NCBI RefSeq assembly: GCF_035917275.1
Contig: NZ_CP108509.1
Span: forward strand, 682,001 to 746,000
Reading direction: 5' to 3'
DNA: 64,000 bases
From: Streptomyces sp. NBC_01237
GTDB taxonomy: Bacteria; Actinomycetota; Actinomycetes; Streptomycetales; Streptomycetaceae
In this document: positions 63,863 to 64,000 of the stretch, piece after piece
Layout: the number at the start of each line of letters is the position of its first letter
Position numbering within the stretch: position 1 is the first letter of the stretch
Position numbers and translations under genes: made by a program
The notes under the pieces: generated by a model
Databases searched by the model: none
The model's input: only the letters and a program-made list of their open reading frames with translations
Told to the model about the DNA's origin: nothing

Positions 63863-64000
63863 CGCTTCGGCGGTACGGGCCCGGGTGGTCCGGCTCGACC
63901 GCTCGCCGTGCGGGACGGGAACCAGCGCACGGATGGCACCGCCGCACGCACGGGGGCTGCCTACGACCGGGCAGGGCGTCGTCCACGGGTCCTTCATCGG
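63863..64000. other. Right edge, nothing assigned
   Basis: 138 bp. No frame here can be tied to a protein family. Confidence 0.4.

Noticed and set aside
61747..63951. A 734-codon minus-strand frame opposite the collagenase
   Set aside because: Antisense shadow with a Glu/Gly-rich run caused by the TCC repeat.

Overview
The base composition (very GC-rich, third-position G/C codon use), the gene families present (Rpf-like transglycosylase, DUF4331, NicO transporter, SMI1/KNR4, FadR-type GntR regulators, lipoprotein sugar-ABC transporter, secreted M9 collagenase) and the transposon types all point to a Streptomyces or close relative. The density of insertion sequences, remnants and frameshifted genes between about 7 and 51 kb suggests a variable chromosomal arm or a large plasmid. 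No tRNA, rRNA or CRISPR array was seen.

Region 1 (1-8.3 kb): an edge-truncated gene, a peptidase-E-like protein, and a minus-strand run DUF4331 protein - TPR protein - NicO nickel/cobalt exporter. Two sites fitting the Nur (nickel uptake regulator) box pattern lie at 521-537 and 7211-7227. A DUF4394 remnant and a small secreted protein follow.

Region 2 (8.3-21.7 kb): a nested transposon stack whose joints can be read exactly. An IS1380-family element (8289-18151) with CTAG target duplications is interrupted by a Tn3-family transposon (8545-16741) with 42-bp terminal repeats and a 5-bp duplication GTTGA. An IS701-family element (18156-19687) sits on the next CTAG, and an IS1182-family element (19852-21690) follows. 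The Tn3-family transposon carries the most interesting content of the window: two tandem minus-strand gene pairs. In each, a 147-residue helical protein ends in a Gln/Asn-rich, RHIM-like amyloid motif, and the adjacent P-loop NTPase (NACHT type in one pair) begins with a matching motif. This is the layout of NLR-associated bacterial amyloid signalling (BASS) cell-death systems. One pair is complete (NACHT with a polytopic membrane domain). In the other the NTPase is cut off and fused to a serine-recombinase fragment.

Region 3 (21.7-31.1 kb): a pseudogene graveyard (transposase, epimerase and metallo-beta-lactamase remnants), an SMI1/KNR4 gene, then an operon ABC exporter - Nudix - methyltransferase - P-loop kinase.

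Region 4 (31.5-38.1 kb): a Tn554-like three-gene recombinase operon (two tyrosine recombinases and a DUF6262 coiled-coil protein) followed by two unknown small genes.

Region 5 (38.5-51.7 kb): an Rpf-like transglycosylase, HIT and MurG-like remnants cut by an IS5-family element, two paralogous surface proteins, a GntR/CynX-type MFS divergent pair, a chimeric transposase remnant, and a second GntR - MFS fragment - NicX-like metalloenzyme set.

Region 6 (51.9-64 kb): a secreted metalloprotease pair, a P-loop kinase, an alpha-galactoside utilisation operon (class V aminotransferase, sugar-binding lipoprotein, two permeases, GH36 alpha-galactosidase, LacI regulator) and a secreted M9 collagenase with a 13-serine microsatellite.
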